A stretch of 64,000 bases of DNA from positions 620,001 through 684,000 of the forward strand of contig JAKJHU010000168.1 of the NCBI GenBank assembly GCA_022316685.1. The letters run 5' to 3'. Positions 12,340-25,318 of this stretch are shown piece after piece (position 1 is the first letter of the stretch; each line of letters opens with the position of its first letter). Below the pieces are notes generated by a model, which was given only the letters and a program-made list of their open reading frames with translations, had not been told where the DNA came from and searched no databases. Position numbers and translations under genes: made by a program. The DNA is from Progne subis subis. Its lineage: Eukaryota; Chordata; Aves; Passeriformes; Hirundinidae.

Positions 12340-12600
12340 GTTTCGACCTAAAGACGGACTTGGCTCCAGCGCGTGGGTCCCGCTCGTGGGACCGTGCTGG
12401 AAGCAGACGTCGGGACGGGGTTGACGCGCATCTCTGCCGGGCAGGAACCCGGCCCCGCGGCTGCGGCGGCGGATCCCCGCGACCCCCGTCCCAGGGCCTT
12501 TGCTGCCACCTCTCCGCCCTGCCTGGAAGGACAGCCCGGCCCCGGGGGACGCACAGCCGGGTCCCGGGAGTCACAAAGCTTCTGCTCCTGAAGGTCTGCT
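12340..12600. promoter_or_regulatory. CpG-rich patch (CpG-island-like)
   Basis: CpG dinucleotides are dense, for example CAGCGCGTGGG, GACGTCGGGACGG, CCCCGCGGCTGCGGCGGCGG and CCCGCGACCCCCG, while flanking sequence is CpG-poor. In a vertebrate genome this suggests an unmethylated promoter or a first exon of an unrecognised transcript. I find no convincing TATA box or coding exon attached, so strand and gene are unknown. Confidence 0.55.
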
Positions 12601-14757
12601 CTTGCTCTCGCACCCCTCCGTGTCAGCAAGGTCAGCCCTCGTGGGCTCCAGCACGGAGTAACTCCGTGGAACCTGTGAGATGCTTCCCCTGCTCCCGCGG
12701 CCCACGTGCCCGACACCAGTCCCACAGTCCGCTGTGCCCCACAGCAGCTGCGCTCACAATCGCCTCATGCCCCACCTGCCCCACACCAGATGCAGTCCCA
12801 CTCCTACATGCCCCTCATGCCCCTCATGCCCCGTGCCACCCATGCTCTTCCCACTACTCTACCCTACTCTGTCATTATGCCCAAGACCACCATGCTTGAC
12901 TCACCTTCCCAAGGCAATGAGGAGTCCTACCTTAAACTGGGAGAACTCTTGTGCTGCTCAGTGCCTCAGGCTGGTTGCCCAGGTTGCTGTGCTGCACTTC
13001 TCACCTCCAGGGCTGGTGGGCGTGCAATGATGGTTAGGTCCCAGAGAGGACAGGGCAGGGGAGGTTCAGAACAAGTGATTAACCACAGGGGTGTAGCTGC
13101 CCAAAGCAGCCTCTGCCCACAGTGCAGCTCTCTACACTCCCTCATGGAGCATCACAGCTGCCCAGCCAGCAGCTGGTAGAATGGGACAGGGACAGGCCAT
13201 GAGGTGGTTGTTTTGGGGTCTGAAGGCCCACAGGCCTAGTAAGACATCCAAACATAAGAGCTGGGCCCCCTCCATGACCATTTCCCATTGCAACAGGCAG
13301 TGGACTTAAGCAAGTGATCCTGTGAGATACCACAGGCACGGAGCAGTGTGTCCTTCTCAGCATCACTCTGAGCACAGCCATCAGCTTTAAGCCTTGCCTC
13401 TCCTGCCAAATGCCAGATGGACTTCAAACCCCATATGGGCATCCTGGAGAGAAAGAAGGCCATAATGTAGCCAAAATCAAACCCCTAGAGCCAGGCCTGG
13501 GAAAGAGAAACGCTTCACATCTTCATGGTGTCACCAAGTCCTCAGCAGTACACAGCAACAGGGAAACACTATTATTGAGACAAATGCAGCTGCCTCCCAC
13601 ATGAAAGAAACAGAACTGGTTCAAGCCGGGGAGCTTGGGAGGAGGGAATGAGAAAATTTTCATTAAAAACTTTTTTTTAATGACAGCAGGGCTGAATGTA
13701 CATCACGCTCACACACACAAACACACAAACACAAAACAAACAAACAAAAGCTCTGACACACACTGAGGTCCTCCAGTGATGCCTTGAATTGCTTTGGGGG
13801 GGTGGGGTGGGAGAGCCTCCCTGCAATGCCACCACCTCAATGGATGCCCCTCTCCTACACTGACAAAAGGCAGCCTCACACATGCCTGGAGAAGCGGGTC
13901 CCAGAGCCCATTTGCTGTTCTTTCCATTGTTTTGCTTTAATGAGTTGCTAGCAAGGGATGACCTTTCCCTCTCCCTCCTCAACAAAGAAATGAATACAAT
14001 TCTCAAAATCGCAGGGGAAAAGAAAACATGTTAGGAAGCACGATGGCCACAGAGCTACTAAACATGCTGGCTGACAAAGACCAAGAGAACCACAGCGAGC
14101 TGGCAGGGCTGAAGAGCCATGGGGGCCAGGAGGCACCAGGAGGACTTCAAGAGAAGGGGAAGCTCCTGCGAGCCTAGAACTGCAAGTGCAAAGCACTCTG
14201 AGGACTCGTGCTTTCACCAAGACACACAAAGCAGGTTCCCAAGAGCTCCTCTGGGGTGGGACTCCATCTGCCAGCCACCAAGGGGACTCATGCTCATCCT
14301 GAAGAGCTGGTGCCCCAGAAATGAACAAGACCTGCCTGCACCCACACACCAGAGTTGATAGGGGTCCAGATTCACGGACACCCTTCAGCGCCCTGTTCCC
14401 CCCCACCCCAACACCTCCTCTGAGTACAACAGCGGGGCTTGGACCTTATTGACCCTGCCCAACTGGGCTTTACCAGGTCCCTGTCCATCCCTTTACCAGG
14501 GATAAGACACAATCGTTAAACACTGAGGTTAGCACAGCCCTAAATGTACCGTTTGGCCTGGATTTAGCCTGCCTGAGTCCTCACAGACGTCCAGAGAGGC
14601 CTTCTTCACTTCAGGGGCAATGCTGCTCCTCCCTTTGGCACACTACTCAGCTCTGGGACACCAGTGCTGAAGACCTGGTTTCTGCTGACGTGGTGAGACC
14701 AAAACAGGCCTGTCACCCTGACCCAGCTTCAAGCTAGGCAGGCCATCCCTTCATTGA
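12601..14757. other. Unique noncoding stretch with a small CA/CAAA simple repeat
   Basis: At 13706-13748 a simple repeat of CACACACAAACA-type units grades into CAAA units. A CCCCTCATGC/CCCCACCTG degenerate repeat lies at about 12765-12840. No gene recognised. Confidence 0.5.
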
Positions 14758-14866
14758 GCTGTGAAAAGTGAGGAACAGTTTGGATATCTGCCTGGCTTCC
14801 ACAGGCTTGGGAAAAAAACGGGAAAGAACCCATCCTCGGTGTCCTATAAATAAAGTGACTGCGCTC
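14758..14866 (-). repeat. Inverted-pair block, copy B
   Basis: Reverse complement homologue of 4631-4760. Read on the minus strand it contains GAGCGCAGTCACTTTATTTA, GAGGATG, TTTTTTTCCCAAGCCTG, GAAGCCAGGCAGATATCCAAA and GTTCCTCACTTTTCACAGC. Relative to copy A it lacks about 24 bases in the middle and has scattered substitutions. Homology ends abruptly on both sides. The centre-to-centre distance is about 10.1 kb. Confidence 0.75.
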
Positions 14867-17800
14867 TGAGCTGTTGTCTTCATGGCTCAGTTATCCTTGA
14901 CTGCCCAGGTGGCTGCTCCGGGGGCTCCAACAGAGAGGGACACAGCAGCAGTCAGACCTGGGAGCAACTGGTCTATTTTCATTTGCCTCCCTCCCCCTTT
15001 CCATGACATCTCCAGGCTCTGACAGAAGACACAGCCATGCACTCCTCCATGACACCCACCCCAGGAAGACTCCCTCCACTACCACAGGCTTTAGAGAAGG
15101 GGCAGGTTTTCCCTGATACTTCCCAACCTTTCCCCCTGCTGCAGACCATGTTGTGTATTGGCAGCTCCACCCAAATCCCTGCCAACATCCAAACATCTGC
15201 AACTCCTTAGCATGCGGCATTCTCTTTCTTTATTTCATTGGTGTTGCTGGAGTTAACCTCCCTGCTCCCCAGCTGTGGCCCCACATCCACCACCCAGCGT
15301 CTCTCTGCTGGCTGGGGTGGCTGCTCACGGGTGGGGGCGACTCCCAGCCCCCCAAGTGTTAACCCTGCTGAGCTGTGGGCACACAGCATCAGCTGCTGCC
15401 TTCTCCTTGGATGGTCTTTTAATTTCGGCGGGCTGGTTTCCCATGAATTTTGGAGCTCTTGCAGAATGTTTGAGCTGCTGCTGCTTAGCACGGAGAAGCA
15501 CGACCACCATCAAAACTGGTGGGAAGAGTTGAAAGACCGTCTCCCCATCTTCTGTCCTGCTGGGGGCAGCAGCCAGCTCTTCCTCTCCCTTCCATCTTGC
15601 TAATATCCACCCATCCATGGAGGTTGGATGTTCCCTGAAGAAATACAGCCACCAACCCTTCCATACTCCCATGGAAATAGCTACGCTTGGCCCCATGCAC
15701 CATGCTATGCCATGCCATGCTGTGCCCATAGCTAACCTCCTGTTCTCTCTTATCCCACCCTTCTCCTCCACTAAGCAAATCCTCCTTAAAAGCCCCTTTT
15801 GCCCCATTTACACCTGTGCTGTCTCAAGGGTGGGCAGAGATGTGGTCCAGGTCATCCAGGCTGCCCCCAGAACACGGCCAGAGGCAGGGACCAGAGTCTG
15901 TCTTCTGTGGATGCACAGCAAGGGCATGGAGTTGGAAAAAGTTGTGTGGGAGGTTTTCCATTGGGGGACACTCCTTCCCTGCTCAGTGTTCAGGGCCAGA
16001 AAGCTCTCGGAAAGTGAAAGGGGTTGACACTTCTGGCAGCAGAGTTCAGTAGAGGTCAGAGCTAATCCAAGCAGAGCCGACGGGAGGGGAGGGAGGTGGT
16101 GGGGAAAGCCGAGTGTTGACGCGCTGAGAGGTAAAAGCTGTGTCAGACACTCCCAGGAGGGAGGAAACAAATGTATAATCAAAACAAAACCGGCTGGGGC
16201 TCGTGTGGTTGATGGTGGGTCTCCAGGGGGCTCAAATTCTATGTTTAGCTGCTGCAGTCAGCAAGGAGGGAGAGCAGGGCTGAGATTGCTGCTGTCAGGG
16301 GCCACGGTCAACGCAACCAACTTGCAGCCACCTGAGGATCTACCTGGCCTCAAAGCCATCAAGATTCCCAATAGTTTTCGAATCAGCCCACATATGCTCA
16401 AGGCTTATTCTAGGTCCCATTTCCAAGGGGTGGTTGGGTGGGAGCTCAGGCTGACAGACACCCTGGGAATCATGTTAGGACCCAGAACCACTTCTGCTCC
16501 TTCATCCTGTGTTTGCACAAAGCTCCAAACACTGGAGACACAATCACTGAGCCAAGCTCCCCACCCCAGAAGGAGAAGAGATCAGGACAACTCAATAAAA
16601 CCTGAGCTTTCACCCTGACAGCCATGCTATGCTGCTCCCATCCCATCTGGAGACAGAGTTGGAGCAGCCCTGAAAGGTCTTGGAGGTCCCTGGGCAATCA
16701 CATGGCTCTCTATATCCAACATGTATTATCCAGGGCACCAAACACATGAGGAGAACTAGCACAGATCTAGAGCTCAGGGGGAGACCTTTGCCTGCCAGAG
16801 CATGATTGACTTGGTGTTGAGCTTCAGGCACTGGTCCAAGCACTGGGATGATACTAAGCAGTGTCTGATAATAAAATCAGCACCAGACAGCAGAACCCAT
16901 TTGTTTCAGATCAAGGGGATTACCAAGATTTTTATGGGTTTGCTAACCAACAGGGTATTTCTGTGGAGATGTCCGGGCCAAATCCATCTTTCAGCCAGAA
17001 GTCTCAGCTCTGACATGGGGAGCTGTGGGCAGAGATACTCTGTTTTTCAAGCATGCTTTTTTGTTCAACTTAACAGGGTGCAGGACTGAAAAACAGATCA
17101 AAATCATCAAAATGCAGGGGTTTCTAGTGGTTTTGAATGTTTTAGGGGCTGAATTTTTTAACTTGGAAGACTGAAATTATTCATTTCCCAGAAAGGAGTG
17201 GAGTGCATGGGCAAAGTGATGTCAGGGGCACACATGTGCAGAAGGGCACTTGCGTGTCCTGTTCCGCCATCAGTTGCTGTTGGGATCAATGTTCCTCACT
17301 AAGCTCCCAGCCCTGACCCATCCATTACACTGGTTCCCAGCCTTGAGGCAGGAGTGGACCAGGAACCCCCAAGGCAGAATTCCCTTCAGCAGCACCTGTT
17401 CATGGAAAACTAGCAATAAGTGTAGACAAAAATCTGCACAAGCAATCAGCAAGCTTTTAGAATATCTTAAAGCTTCTGAGTCAGACCATACTAGTATCAC
17501 ATTTTCATGTTTTCTTCATGGTGGCGGCAGCTAAAGCCTTCCTTTTCCTTGTAAAACCCCCTCAAAAGAGCAAAGTGGAAGCCCTCCAAGCACTCTGACT
17601 CCAAGGTCCTGGCCCTTAGGAGAAACATCTAGAACTGGGGAGGACAACCTGGCAGAGCTGCAGTGCAAAGCCATGGCATCCAGGTCTCTAATGTATCAGC
17701 TGCAGGAGACATGGGGTGGCCTAAAGGCTGCTTGAGTCACGCCACCATCCTTTAAACAACTCTCTCTCCCAGTATGCCCAGTGTGACTGATAAATCCTCG

Positions 17801-20619
17801 AGGAGATGAGTGGTGGTTGAGTACATTGCCTGGGACCAGCCCTGAATGGCCCCAGACTGCTGAAGACTCACAACTGCAATTCCTCCCCCAAAACTGTCCT
17901 GGTTTTGAATCATCTCTGAGACTTTCACTGCAGCCATCCCCTCCCACCCCCCCAGGCAGTGGGGGGTGACTGTCTGTTTTACAGGCGGGGAGTGAAAACG
18001 CCTGCAGCCCCAAGCCCGGCAGGAGCCTTTGTCTGCTCAGCAGTAGGACTCGTTGGGACAGTGAGGGGCTTCAGTGCAGCTGGGTCTGGCTGGGACCAAA
18101 CACAGGAGCAGTCATCCCCCAGGAGGGTTCCGAGATGGGTTAGATGGACCTGAAGCAGAAGCGGCATGACGAGAGGCCGCTTATACACCAACTTTCTGCC
18201 TTGCCAGGGCTTGACACACTTCCAGGAGAAAGAGTACAGTCTCTCCCACTTACCCCACAAACCACTGGTGTGGTGTGCCTAAGTGTCCCTGTCCCCCCAT
18301 GCCCAAATGGCCAGAGGACCCTCCAGCACAGTCCTTGGGGAGACCCCCAGCCAGCACAAACCCATTCCCCTCTAATAGTCTGGCAGAGACAAGACCCTCT
18401 GACTTCATGGCATCGGAGGGGTTAAGAAAACTGAACCTGCCACAAGAGATTTGAGCAGAAACTCCATTGGAGACCTTGAAATCCTGTTAATTGATGCCAC
18501 ACATGTGCTGCATTTAACCTTTGCCCTTTGCTGTAATAGTTTACACAAGTGGCACAAAGGCTGATGCGCTAGGGCGGTCTGCATGAGCCCTAGCTTGCAG
18601 GGATCACACTGGGCATCCTCCGAGCTAGGATCCCTTGTCGGTGCCAGGCTCTTCCATCCCAAAGGCACGAGTGAGCCCCTTGATGGGAATTTGGGCTTGT
18701 CAGCCCTCATACAGGAATCAGCAGCTGTTTGCAGACAAGTCCCAGGCAAAGAAGGAGTAATTATTCCATTATTTGCAATAAAATCCCTGATGCAGTCTCT
18801 GAGGAAGCCGAGCCCTGCCAGCTGGTGCCCGGGCAGGCATCCCCATCCTGCTGGGTCTCACCCCAGGATGCAAAAAGGAGCTACTGCTGCTTGTGGTTAA
18901 CACCAAGGGTGTGGGACAGCATCTTCCCAGCCCTGCCAATGGGATATTTATTCTGTATCACTCAGGAAAACACTGCAGAGTCAAGACTGAAAAAAAAGGT
19001 CAGAGTTATGGTCATTTTTAGCTCCTATTATAGCCAGGTAAAGGACAGAGCAAATGAGTCCTCATGACTTTATCCATCCTAAAGTCACCTGAGTAGGTGA
19101 AATATTAAAATATAATTTTATAACTTCTACCTGATAGGGGTCATGCTTCAAACCAGCTTGTTTCTTCCACTACACAGGCTTCAGAGTTGGACACAAGAAG
19201 GGCATGCTCTAACAGCAGGGCACCAAGAGGAATGAGGAGATGGTTTCCAGGGCAAGGTAGGAGAAACCAGGATGTGTCATCACTGGGGACTTGCAGGGTT
19301 ACCTGTGATGATGCCCTTCATGCTGCTCCTCAGCCTCGGGAGCTGACACCTCACCCAGCACGACAGTGCCTAAGTCACAGGTGAGCAGTGGGACCCCATT
19401 CCCAGCTGGCACGTTGGCAGACGTGGTGGATCCACCACATTCCCTAGGATGGGTCAGTCAAGAAGCAGAACTCTTTAGTCTCCAGGGCCATGAGCACCAG
19501 GAGCAGCCCACCAGCCCCCCAGCCATGAATGATGCTTATTGTGCCCCTGCTGCAGTGTAGGCAGCTGTGAGCTGCTCTCAGACAACCCAGAGGTGGATTT
19601 ACACCCTGTGTTTTTTCATGGCTGCTGTTACTACCATCCTGTTTTCACCAATCAAGGGATGCAGAGCCATGACCAAGGTCTCAGCTGAAGAAGGAACTGA
19701 CACTGTGCATATTCAAGTGCAATAGCAGGCCTTAGCATTGGGTGCTGTGGAGGAAAGAGCTCCTGGATGCAGGAGAGCTAGTATTATTATCCCTACTCCT
19801 ACAACTCCAAGGGAAATCCCTTTTGGTAGAGACATAGGACAAGGAGGAGCTCCTCATGATGGGAATCTGACTGCCAGGGTCCCTCCAACCCATAACTGCC
19901 TCTCATTCACAAACTGCTCCATCAAAGACAACTCTCAAAGGTTTCCCTTCAAGTTCATACCACAATATGCAAACTAAAGGTCAGTGGAAAGCTGTCCATT
20001 TCTCTTCCTCTTGGAAAGATTTAAACGAGATGTCAGAGTTCATTTCACTGTTTTTGCCTCCCCTCCACAGACTGTTGGGGACTGTCACGGAGAATCCTGA
20101 TGATGGTGCAAAGATGTGGTTTGGGATGTGCATAACCCCTCTGGCTTCTTCCAGCCGGCTGAAATCTTAAGCCTGATGACACAGAAGGTCCTGTTGTGTT
20201 TCAGAATATTTGTGACCAACCAAGCATGCGTCAATCAAAACATCTATGGGAACAGGACTGTCCTGGGGAAGCAGTGGGTGTGGCACACAGTGGGGTAGCC
20301 TGAGGGCTTCTCAGAAGCACTTTTGCCCACAACTCTGACAAATCCAGATCTCCAAGAGACCAACACCAATAGGCTTTAATTAGGCTTCAGTAGGTCCTGC
20401 TTGGGAGTGTGTGACCCAAACTTGGGGCAATGGTGGTGCAGGAGACTGGGTCCCAGCGAGCGGGAACCTCCTTCCGTTGCTGTCCCCAGGCAGGAAACCT
20501 GCAGGAGCAGCTGCCAGCACTGCTTGCCTTTGGCATCAGGAGAGAGATGAGGTGGAGAACTTCAGCCCGGGCTAATCGGCAGGGCCCTTGTTTTATCTCC
20601 AAATGTTCCTGACGCAGCC
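14867..20619. other. Unique noncoding stretch with several AT-rich islands
   Basis: No gene or transposon recognised. Short islands that stand out by composition are 15400-15470 (CTTTTAATTTCGGCGGG), 16095-16195 (GTGTTGACGCGCTGAG, ATGTATAATCAAAAC), 18440-18580 (TGTTAATTGATGCC, CATTTAACCTTTGCC) and 18755-18800 (GTAATTATTCCATTATTTGC). They resemble fragments of noncoding regulatory DNA, but this is inference from motifs alone. Confidence 0.45.
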
Positions 20620-20624
20620 ATTAG

Positions 20625-20870
20625 AACTGCCCAGCCAACATCCCAGGGACGATTCCCTTTGAAAGGCCGCTTTGTCTGGTTACTTTATTTACACTTTTGA
20701 TGCCAATGTTTATCCACTCTTTAAAAAGCTATTCAGAGCATCTCCCAAATTAACTTCAGATGTGAGAGCAAGGGGAACATTCCCTACATCATATTTCATG
20801 CACTTTTGTGTTATTTAATTCTTGGAAACTCTTTTTTTTTAATATAAAAATATTTTTTAAAAAATCTCCA
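20625..20870. promoter_or_regulatory. Candidate conserved noncoding element
   Basis: An AT-rich block with many transcription-factor-like words: GCAGCCATTAGAAC, GGTTACTTTATTTACAC, GCCAATGTTTATCC, CAAATTAACTTC and CATATTTCATGCAC, ending in a T-rich then AATATAAAAATA tract. No coding potential and no transposon signature. Confidence 0.35.
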
Positions 20871-21074
20871 AGGTTTTGGAGAGTATAACCTCTCCCTGTG
20901 TGGTCTGTAAAATCTGGCTGTAAAGCTCTTTCCTAAAGTTCACAAACACCATTATAAATCGTCTCCTTATCTTGCTTATTGGGTTTCTGCTTTTACTGAC
21001 ATACATCCTGTATATGGAACTGCTCCAAGTGGCCTCCACCACCAATGGGCCCGTGCCCCTGGCAAGAGCAGCTC

Positions 21075-21425
21075 CATCTGGGGATGGCTGGGATGAATAT
21101 CCACAGGAGATGGGGATGAGGTGGAGGATGATGGAATAGGTGGGACAGCATGGGAGGGAAGAGGTAGGCGGGGGGACGGGGTGAGTGGAATAGGATGGGT
21201 GTGATGGGATGAGATTGAGTGGGATGGAACAGGAAGAACTGAAAATGGGGTGGGATGGGGTAAGTGAAATGGGATGGGTGGAACGGCATCGGATGGAGAG
21301 GGTTGGGACAGGGTAAGATAGAACAGGAGGGATGTAGGGTAATAGGGAATAGGGTAAGTAGACTGGAATGGGTGGGATGGAGTATGATGGGATGGGATAA
21401 ATGGGATGGGTCAAGATGAGATGGA
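21075..21425 (+). repeat. Degenerate GGGAT/ATGGG pentamer array
   Basis: A + strand purine/T-rich tract of GGGATGG, GGGTGGGAT, AATAGGG and related words, all variations on a GGGAT pentamer, heavily diverged. The minus strand is correspondingly CCCAT-rich and generates long Pro/Ser/Ile open frames that are not genes. It borders an ACCAG run at 21425-21449. Confidence 0.75.
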
Positions 21426-21449
21426 GACCAGACCAGACCAGACCAGACA
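21425..21449 (+). repeat. Short (ACCAG)n pentamer run
   Basis: About four and a half perfect copies of ACCAG directly adjoin the degenerate GGGAT array, so two different pentamers are side by side. Confidence 0.85.
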
Positions 21450-23959
21450 AGAACATTTGCTTTTCCCCATTTCACCACAAATATTCCCTCAGATTACAAT
21501 CTTTTTCCTCTAGGTGCCTTAGAAGAATGAAGCTGACTTTCTGTAGAGGAAAAAGAAGCCCAGAGCAGCCTGGTACTCACAGGGCTCACTGGAGATCTAC
21601 AGTCAAGTCCCTGGAGGGCTGGAGCAGATCACCAGTTCTGCTCCACACAGAATCAGCTACAGTGGCACAGCAGACTTGAGATCCATCCTCCAGACCCCTG
21701 GGAAGCAGCTGCACCATCAGCACCTGGAGCTATCTCAAGTGCCTGTGGACATTTCTGCATTGATTCTCCCAGCAATGACCAGCTGAACTGGAAGAAGGCA
21801 TCACCCACATCCAGAGTTGACCTCTCCATTCCCAGCTGACATCACTGCTAGCTCCCACGCAAAAGGCATCACTGTCAGCAGTCAGCTCTTGGGCTCTGGC
21901 TTCCCAGCTCTAAGGGAAGCTAAAATGACTCTTCCCAGGAGGGCAATTTTCACAAAAAAACAGTAGGTCGCTTGAGACAACCTCCAAAACTGTCTATTAG
22001 AGCACAAAATCCTGCTTGGCTGCAGCAGCCATCCAGCTGTCCCTACCTCAGCAATCCTGCCCACAGCCCAGGATGTCCAGTGAAGGAAACCAAGCAGCCG
22101 AAGGAGCTGGAGGAGATCTGGGAAGGTAGACTGTTTCTGCTGCTGGGCCAAGCCAGAGTAGTGTCCGATGAAAACCACTGCATCTCCTGGGACCCTGCAG
22201 CTGTGAAGAAACCTCTGGACAAGACTAAGAAGGACCTGATGACAGCCAAGGGCTTGGACAGGGAAGAGGGAATCTGAAATGCTGTATTATTTGGATTTGG
22301 ATTATTTGGACTCAATCAAGATTTCCATGCAGTTAACACCTGCCTTGCCCCAGGGCACAGTGTACCAGAGAAATCCATTCCTGACCAAAAACGGGGTCTG
22401 GGGACACAGAGAGAGTGGCTTTTTGTCGACCCTGCAGATCTGATAATGGGGGACAGCTATGCTGATTCCCTGGCAGGGACTTTCCAGGTGGAAGGTGAGG
22501 CTGCAGACCATGTGCCAGGCTGCAGGACAGCATCCCATCAGCTTAGACTGGAGCTGCTCCTCCCTGAGCACCTCACCCTGGGCACTCCAGAAGGGACAGA
22601 GATCTCCATGGAGGTGGCTGGGGTGGGAGGGCAGTCAAGACTGATGCAGGGGATGCTGCAGCACCAATGCAGGCGTGGTCAGGCATCCAGGTGAGATGTG
22701 GGAAGGGCTTATCACCTTCCCTTGGTGGCAGGGGGTGAAGCCTGCCTCCTGGCAGGCTCTGAGACATCCGTTTACAGAGCACTTGGGGATGCTCAGAAGC
22801 AAGGCGCCACACAAGCACGAAATGTCATTACAAAGGATATGATTTAAGGCCAGGCAGGGCCAGGAGGGGAGGGGGATCCAGTTTGCATGGAAGACTATAC
22901 AAAATAAATCCTGTCCAAAAGGCTTCCCGCCTCCACAGCAGAAAGTGGAGCTGTATCAGATGGCCTGTCTCTGCCATGCTCTCCTTCTTCCTTTTACAGG
23001 CATAAGGAGATTTTTTTTTTTTTTTTGCTCATCTTTGCTGCAAGACTTGCTGGGTCCCGCCAGCTGATCCATGGCCAAGGCGAATGTCAAGGGAGAAATG
23101 AAAACAAAGGGATACAGATCTCCTCCATGGTGGGACCTCCACAGCCATATCCCCCTTCAGCTGGGCAACCTGCAGCGTCAGCAGAGGGATGTGGGCAGCA
23201 GAGGGACATAGTACTGTCATCGCTGGCCACATGCAAAGATCAGAAGAAGCTGCAGAAAAGGTAAGCTGTTAAGCCAGAAACCATGTCCCCAGTGTGCTGC
23301 CACTCAGCTCCTCCCAGCACAGTCAGGCTCAGGGCTTCTCTCCCCTCACCCAAGGTGCCATGGCCACACATCTCCTGCTGCTGCTCCCAGCCCAGGCCTC
23401 TGCTCAGGTGATCGCTCTGCTCAAGTGACCTGACCTGCCCTCACCTCCCTGCCTGCAGTGAAGACCAGCAGCCACGCTGCTCGCACTGCTGACAGCGCAC
23501 AGAGGGGTGGCACACAGAGCCAGCTGCATCCCACCACTGGGACATGAGCTCCAAAGAAGCTGCAGGGAGAGCATTGTTCAAGCCTTAAGCCATCATGGAT
23601 GTGTAGACATGGTCAGGAAAAGCTGGGAAGGATCCAGCCATTGGAGAGGAGGTGATGGGGAGAGCTGGGCCGGTGCTTCTCTCCTCTCACTGCTCTGCCC
23701 GCAACCATGCTCGGGTGGACATGGCTGGTGCAGCTGATGATGTGTCCGGCTGCCCACCCTGCCTGATAGCCAGGATAGCCTGATAGCCAGGCAACCCAAC
23801 CTGCCACAGACTGTCTCCCCATCACTAAAGCTTCTTGGGGGGCAGGTGATGGTCCTGGAGCAGCAGCAGGGTACTCGGGGCTCACCAGCCCATGTCCCAG
23901 CCCCCTTCCTGCCACTGGAACAGGAACAAACCAAAACAGGACTCCAGTTCTTGTGACAA
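21450..23959. other. Unique noncoding stretch
   Basis: No gene recognised. A poly(T) run of about 16 lies at 23010-23026. Open frames overlap across strands and carry no domain. Confidence 0.5.
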
Positions 23960-25318
23960 CCATTCACAAAAAAAGTGTAGGAAGGAGGGTCCTGGTAATT
24001 AGAGGCCAGTTAGCCTTTATATTGGGTGTCATCACGCAGCATTTAGGGGATGGCCAGGGTATCAGGCCCAGCCAGCACAGGTTTAGGAGGGGTAGGTCGT
24101 GTTTGACCAACCTGATCTCCTTTTATGACCAGCTGACCGCCTGGTGGATGTGGGAATGTTGTGGATGTTGTGTACCAGGATTTCAGCAAGGCCTTTGACA
24201 CTGTCTCCCACAGCACACTCCTGGAAAAGCTGGCAGCCCGTGGCTTGGACAGGAGCACTCTGTGCTGGGTTAAGAACTGTCTGCATGGCTGGGCCCAGAG
24301 AGCGGCGGGGAACGGTGCTGCATGCAGCTGGGGCCAGTCATCAGTGGTGTTCCTCAGGGGTCTGTGCAGGAGCCAGTTCTGTTCAATGTCTTTATTGATG
24401 ACATGGATGAGGGTATTAAGTCTTTCATTAGTAAATTTTCAGCATTTGCAAATGCTCCTAAGTTTGGGAGCATTTGTCTATCTGTTGGAAGGGAGAAGGG
24501 CTCTGCAGAGAGACCTGGAATGGTTGGACAGATGGGCAGAGTCCAATAGGATGAAGTTTGACAAGTCCAAGCGCCGAGTCCTGCACTTTGGCCACAATAA
24601 CCCCCTGCAGCGTTATAGGTTGGGGAAGGTGTGGCTGGACAGTGCCCAGGAGAAAAGAGACCTGGGGTGGGGTACTGGTCAGCAGCTGAACATCAGCCAG
24701 AGTGTGCCCTGGTGGCCAAGAGGGCCAATGGCACCTGGCCTGGATCAGGAATGGTGTGGCCAGCAGGAGCAGGGAGGTCATTCTTCCCCTCTACTCGGCA
24801 CTGGTCTGGCCACACCTTGAGTATTGTGTCCGGTTCTGGGCCCCTCAGTTTAGGAAGAACATTGAGATGCTTGAGCGTGTCCAGAGGAGGGCAACAAGGC
24901 TGGTGAGGGGCTTGGAACACAAGCCATATAAAGGACAGCTGAGGGAGCTGGGAGTGTTTAGCCTGGAGAAAAGGAAACTCAGAGGTGACGTTATCACTCT
25001 CTACAACTCCCTGAAGGGTGGCTGTAGACAGCTGGGGGTTGGTCTCTTTTCACAGACAACTGACAGAACGAGAGAACACAATCTCAAGCTGTGCCAAGGG
25101 AAATATAGGTTGGATATTAGGAAAAAGTTTTTTACAGAAAAGGTGATAAAGTACTGGAATGGTTTGCCCAGTGGGGTGGTAGAGTCACCATCCCTGGATG
25201 TGTTTAAAAAATACTGGATGTGACACTCTGTACCATGGTGTAATTGAGGTGTTAGGGCTGGGTTGGACTCGATGATCTTGAAGGTCTCTTCCAACCTAAT
25301 GATTCTGTGATTCTGTGA
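23960..25318 (+). mobile_element. CR1 LINE, 5'-truncated, defective
   Basis: Chicken-repeat-1 type non-LTR retrotransposon; the copy retains the reverse-transcriptase half of ORF2 and the 3' end. Visible blocks include QDFSKAFDTVSHSTLLEKL (from about 24182), [15 protein letters not shown] (about 24526), [11 protein letters not shown] (about 24822) and the C-terminal segment to about 25220. The element ends in a GATTCTGTGATTCTGTGA tail, the diagnostic CR1 3' octamer repeat. Coding blocks lie in at least three frames, so frameshifts have accumulated. The expected catalytic FADD box reads FANA at about 24442-24453. ORF1, the endonuclease and the 5' UTR are missing, as is usual for truncated CR1. 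The 5' boundary (around 23960-23985) is approximate. Confidence 0.92.
24161..25223 (+). pseudogene. CR1 ORF2 reverse transcriptase remnant
   Basis: A broken reading frame of the LINE polymerase. The first block (24161 to about 24400) carries the palm motif around DFSKAFDTV. The second (24322-24549 frame) carries [19 protein letters not shown]. The third (24702-25223 frame) is the C-terminal thumb and tail region. Both metal-binding aspartates of the FADD box are replaced. It is inactive by frame and by active site. Confidence 0.88.

Noticed and set aside
20857..21478. Ser/Pro/Ile-rich minus-strand frames of about 160-200 codons
   Set aside because: They follow the degenerate GGGAT/CCCAT array and have no domain.
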